In this document: positions 61,329 to 64,000 of the stretch, one piece after another
Layout of the letters: the number at the start of each line of letters is the position of its first letter
Position numbering within the stretch: position 1 is the first letter of the stretch
Origin: Pricia antarctica
Lineage (GTDB): Bacteria; Bacteroidota; Bacteroidia; Flavobacteriales; Flavobacteriaceae
Assembly: GCF_900101815.1 (NCBI RefSeq)
Contig: NZ_FNAO01000003.1
Span: forward strand, 1 to 64,000
Direction of reading: 5' to 3'
Length of the DNA stretch: 64,000 bases
The notes under the pieces: generated by a model
Told to the model about the DNA's origin: nothing
Databases searched by the model: none
The model's input: the letters and a program-made list of their open reading frames with translations, nothing else
Translations under genes and position numbers: made by a program

Positions 61329-61724
61329 TCAACTGCCTAAAGCCGTTTCCAAAACGGCAAGGGCATCCACGGCATTCGAGAGTTCGGCATATTTTTTTAC
61401 CGAGAAGCCGTTGTCGCTCTTAATCTGCAAGTCGGCGCCGCTTTCGATAAGCAGTTCCAGAATTTCCACTTTGTTGTAACGGGCCGCGAACATCGCAGGG
61501 GTCATGCCCAATGATTTTTGGTTGACGTCTTCGCCGAGGTCGACCAAACTTTTTACGGTATTGTAGTCCCCTTTTACGATGGCCTTACAGAACGAACTGA
61601 TATTGACTTCCTTGATGTTCTTGGTGATGGCAGGCCCATCGGTTGCAGCTGAAATTTCCTTGGCACTAAGGCCGGTCACGGCGACCATAAAGGCCGCGGC
61701 AACAGTTAGAATCGTTTTTCTCAT
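61329..61724 (-). CDS. Small secreted ankyrin-repeat protein
   Basis: This 131-aa protein has a signal peptide (residues 1-21, ending LSAKEI) and about two to three ankyrin repeats. They are visible as VKSLVDLGEDVNQKSLGMTP, AMFAARYNKVEILELLIESGADL and QIKSDNGFSVKKYAE. Ankyrin repeats bind other proteins; the partner in the periplasm is unknown. It is monocistronic. Confidence 0.87.
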   Translation of the reverse strand: MRKTILTVAAAFMVAVTGLSAKEISAATDGPAITKNIKEVNISSFCKAIVKGDYNTVKSLVDLGEDVNQKSLGMTPAMFAARYNKVEILELLIESGADLQIKSDNGFSVKKYAELSNAVDALAVLETALGS

Positions 61725-61941
61725 GATGAATGATTTAGATTGATGAAATAATTAATTTATAAAGGAATTCTCGTGAAATCCTATACTAAAGAGACGAAGC
61801 TTGCCCTATAATGTTTCATCATCCCGTACAAAATAACATTATTTTAACATTTTGGTCCTGTACATAGTTTAAAAAGCTACGGGAAATACTGGGTATACTA
61901 AATGGATAGCTTTATTTTTGACTACCGATAAAAATCCAAAA

Positions 61942-63459
61942 ATGAACAAAAAAGTAATACTCATGATTTTGGACGGATGGGGCAAGTCACCCGATCCCAA
62001 AATCTCCGCTATAGATAACGCCAACACCCCCTTTGTCGACTCACTCTACAAAGAGTATCCCAATGCCAATCTCTTGACCGATGGCATGAACGTAGGCCTT
62101 CCCGAAGGCCAAATGGGCAATAGTGAGGTGGGCCACATGAATTTAGGTGCGGGCCGTATCGTTTATCAAGATTTGGCCAAAATCAATCTGGCCGTCAAAG
62201 AAAATACGCTCAAAGACGAAAAGGTATTAAAGGATGCCTTTGACTACGCCAAGAAAAATAATAAGGCCGTACACTTTTTAGGCCTGGTAAGCGACGGCGG
62301 GGTACACAGCCACATTAACCATATCAAGGGACTGATCAAAGCCGGATATGATTATGGAGTGTCAAACATGTTCGTACATGCTTTTACCGATGGTCGCGAC
62401 GTCGATCCTAAAAGTGGGAAGGGTTTCTTGGTAGATTTAAAGGAATTCGCTTCCGATAAACATACGAAACTGGCTACCGTAATCGGCCGATATTATGCGA
62501 TGGACCGAGATAAACGCTGGGAACGGATCAAACTGGCCTACGATGCCATGGTCAATGCCGAAGGCGAAAAGTCTTCGGATATTGCCGAATCCATGCAGAA
62601 AAGTTATGACGCCGATATCACCGACGAGTTTATCAAGCCGATCATTATGACGGATGCCGAAGGCGAACCGGTCGCCCAAATCAAAGAAGACGATGTAATC
62701 ATTTTCTTCAATTTCAGGACCGATCGTGGAAGACAGCTGACCGAGGTCTTGACCCAGATAGACATGCATGAAAAGAATATGCATAAGCTGAACCTGTACT
62801 ACGTAACCCTTACCAACTATGATGATGCCTATAAGGATATTCACGTGGTCTATAACAAAGAAAATATCAAGGAAACCTTAGGGGAAGTATTGGAAAAAGC
62901 CGGAAAAAAACAGATCCGTATCGCCGAAACCGAGAAATATCCGCATGTGACCTTCTTTTTTAACGGAGGAAGGGAAGTTCCTTTCGATGGCGAACAGCGT
63001 TTGTTGTGTCCATCGCCCAAGGTCGCGACCTATGACCTGCAGCCTGAAATGAGCGCCTATGAGATTCGGGATGCCATTATTCCCGAACTGCAAAAAGGCG
63101 AAGTCGATTTTGTATGCCTGAACTTTGCCAACCCCGATATGGTAGGCCACACCGGCGATATGCAAGCGGCCATCAAAGCCTGCGAAACTGTCGATGCTTG
63201 TGCCAAGTCCGTCATTACGGTGGCCAAGGAAAACGGATATTCTGTCATCGTTATCGCCGACCACGGCAATTGCGAGACCATGGTCAATCCCGATGGCAGT
63301 CCTAATACATCGCACACTACCAACCCCGTACCTCTAATTTTGGTGGATGACGATATCAAAGAAATCAAAGATGGAGTCTTGGGCGATATCGCACCGACCA
63401 TTTTGAAAATGATGGGCATCGAACAGCCGGAATTGATGACTAGGCATGCGTTGGTCTGA
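61942..63459 (+). CDS. gpmI: 2,3-bisphosphoglycerate-independent phosphoglycerate mutase
   Basis: This 505-aa protein matches the family length. Motifs are MILDGWG, the catalytic serine S61 in GNSEVGHMNLGAGR, HAFTDGRDVDP, FFNFRTDRGRQ, CLNFANPDMVGHTGD and ADHGNCE. It interconverts 3- and 2-phosphoglycerate in glycolysis using manganese. I chose ATG 61942 rather than the upstream TTG at 61918 because it gives MNKKVILMILDGWG. map begins 21 bases downstream. Confidence 0.97.
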   Translation: MNKKVILMILDGWGKSPDPKISAIDNANTPFVDSLYKEYPNANLLTDGMNVGLPEGQMGNSEVGHMNLGAGRIVYQDLAKINLAVKENTLKDEKVLKDAFDYAKKNNKAVHFLGLVSDGGVHSHINHIKGLIKAGYDYGVSNMFVHAFTDGRDVDPKSGKGFLVDLKEFASDKHTKLATVIGRYYAMDRDKRWERIKLAYDAMVNAEGEKSSDIAESMQKSYDADITDEFIKPIIMTDAEGEPVAQIKEDDVIIFFNFRTDRGRQLTEVLTQIDMHEKNMHKLNLYYVTLTNYDDAYKDIHVVYNKENIKETLGEVLEKAGKKQIRIAETEKYPHVTFFFNGGREVPFDGEQRLLCPSPKVATYDLQPEMSAYEIRDAIIPELQKGEVDFVCLNFANPDMVGHTGDMQAAIKACETVDACAKSVITVAKENGYSVIVIADHGNCETMVNPDGSPNTSHTTNPVPLILVDDDIKEIKDGVLGDIAPTILKMMGIEQPELMTRHALV

Positions 63460-63465
63460 AAACTT

Positions 63466-63473
63466 TATCTTTG
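63466..63473 (+). promoter_or_regulatory. Candidate promoter immediately before map
   Basis: TATCTTTG matches TAnnTTTG and ends six bases before the map ATG. If used, transcription would start at or within a base or two of the ATG and give a leaderless mRNA. Read-through from gpmI is an alternative. Confidence 0.35.
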
Positions 63474-63479
63474 CAAACT

Positions 63480-64000
63480 ATGGTCAAAATCAAAACATCC
63501 GAAGAAATCGAATTGATGCGCGAAAGTGCCTTGGTCGTCTCCAAGACTTTGGGCATGCTGGCATCGGAAATCAAACCCGGGGTAAATGCGCTTTATCTGG
63601 ATAAACTTGCGGAAGATTACATCCGCGAGCAAGGTGCGGAACCTGGTTTTTTAGGAATGTACGACTTTCCGAATACCTTGAATATGAGTCCCAATGCCCA
63701 AGTGGTACATGGTATTCCCAATAAAGAACCGCTGAAAGAGGGCGATATTCTCTCTGTGGATTGTGGTGCCCTTAAAAACGGATATTACGGTGACCATGCT
63801 TATACCTTCCCTATCGGGGAAATAGATCCCGAAACCGAAAAACTGTTGCGGGTCACGAAGGAGTCCCTCTATATCGGCATCCGTGAATTTAAGATCGGCA
63901 ACCGAGTGGGCGACGTGGGCTATGCTATACAAAACTACTGCGAAGGGCATGGCTATGGCGTGGTACGCGAGTTGGTAGGGCATGGTTTGGGGAAAAAACT
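63480..64000 (+). CDS. map: Methionine aminopeptidase, type I (partial, runs off right edge)
   Basis: ATG 63480 opens a frame that continues past the window end; 173 codons are visible. It reads MVKIKTSEEIELMRESA. Later come AQVVHGIPN, the first metal-ligand aspartates in LSVDCGALKNGYYGDHAYTF, and GHGLGKKL with the next histidine ligand region. It removes the initiator methionine from nascent proteins. The last metal ligands and the C-terminus are outside the window. It follows gpmI by 21 bases. Confidence 0.94.
   Translation, partial: MVKIKTSEEIELMRESALVVSKTLGMLASEIKPGVNALYLDKLAEDYIREQGAEPGFLGMYDFPNTLNMSPNAQVVHGIPNKEPLKEGDILSVDCGALKNGYYGDHAYTFPIGEIDPETEKLLRVTKESLYIGIREFKIGNRVGDVGYAIQNYCEGHGYGVVRELVGHGLGKK

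Overview
The window looks like chromosome of a marine-type member of the Flavobacteriaceae (Bacteroidota). The evidence is internal. Two proteins end in a gliding-motility/T9SS type B C-terminal module. The TonB receptor starts with a carboxypeptidase-like regulatory domain. NusB is long (315 aa), DnaJ has the two-motif zinc region, and a PUR-like DUF3276 protein is present. Several upstream regions carry the Bacteroidota -7 element TAnnTTTG. I found no rRNA, tRNA, insertion sequence, CRISPR array or prophage. Most genes are housekeeping or envelope genes in short operons.

Layout. 0-4 kb: FMN glutamate synthase-like protein and a FUSC-type membrane protein. 4-7 kb: a small secreted repeat protein, then a LytS/LytTR two-component pair; helically phased direct repeats sit upstream of the small gene. 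7-15 kb: TonB-dependent receptor, pepT, a Gfo/Idh/MocA oxidoreductase, and the nusB-DUF1573-yajC group. 15-21 kb: ABC exporter, DUF3276 protein, M14 peptidase, acyltransferase. 21.4-22.5 kb: a decaying patch with an internally deleted CsaA-like tRNA-binding gene and a thioredoxin-like gene broken by one base. 22.6-30.4 kb: YfiT/DinB enzyme, 1-Cys peroxiredoxin, a lipoprotein and a helical protein of unknown function, cold-shock protein, cyclophilin-FKBP fusion, M28 peptidase, PPK2, an unknown secreted protein. 30.4-35.7 kb: a tightly packed minus-strand operon of ABC ATPase, ABC permease, MscS channel, outer-membrane protein and a sigma-54 activator-like response regulator without a DNA-binding domain. 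35.9-41.4 kb: grpE-dnaJ, a TIGR01777 epimerase, mnmD, ilvE, a MazG-like enzyme. 41.5-45.7 kb: two small membrane proteins, crcB, and a PII-Amt-porin ammonium uptake cluster. 45.7-50 kb: DUF1684 lipoprotein, esterase-like protein, choice-of-anchor-L T9SS protein. 50-54 kb: an Lrp regulator with a perfect palindrome at its promoter, a four-helix-bundle protein, purU, and a pair of TonB-receptor-like N-terminal domains without barrels. 54-59 kb: a 1241-aa surface protein with near-identical 80-aa repeats, and a T9SS type B partner. 59-64 kb: M15 and M48 peptidases, a 55-aa membrane protein, an ankyrin protein, gpmI and the start of map.

The observations I would follow first are: the proposed circuit of the LytS/LytTR pair and the repeat protein; the DNA-binding-domain-less sigma-54 activator inside a transport/mechanosensing operon; the ATACCCC inverted repeats in front of the PII-Amt genes; the paired barrel-less receptor domains; and the two adjacent broken genes at 21.4-22.5 kb. 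No whole system can be called new from sequence reading alone. All functions below are read from motifs and family knowledge, without database searches.
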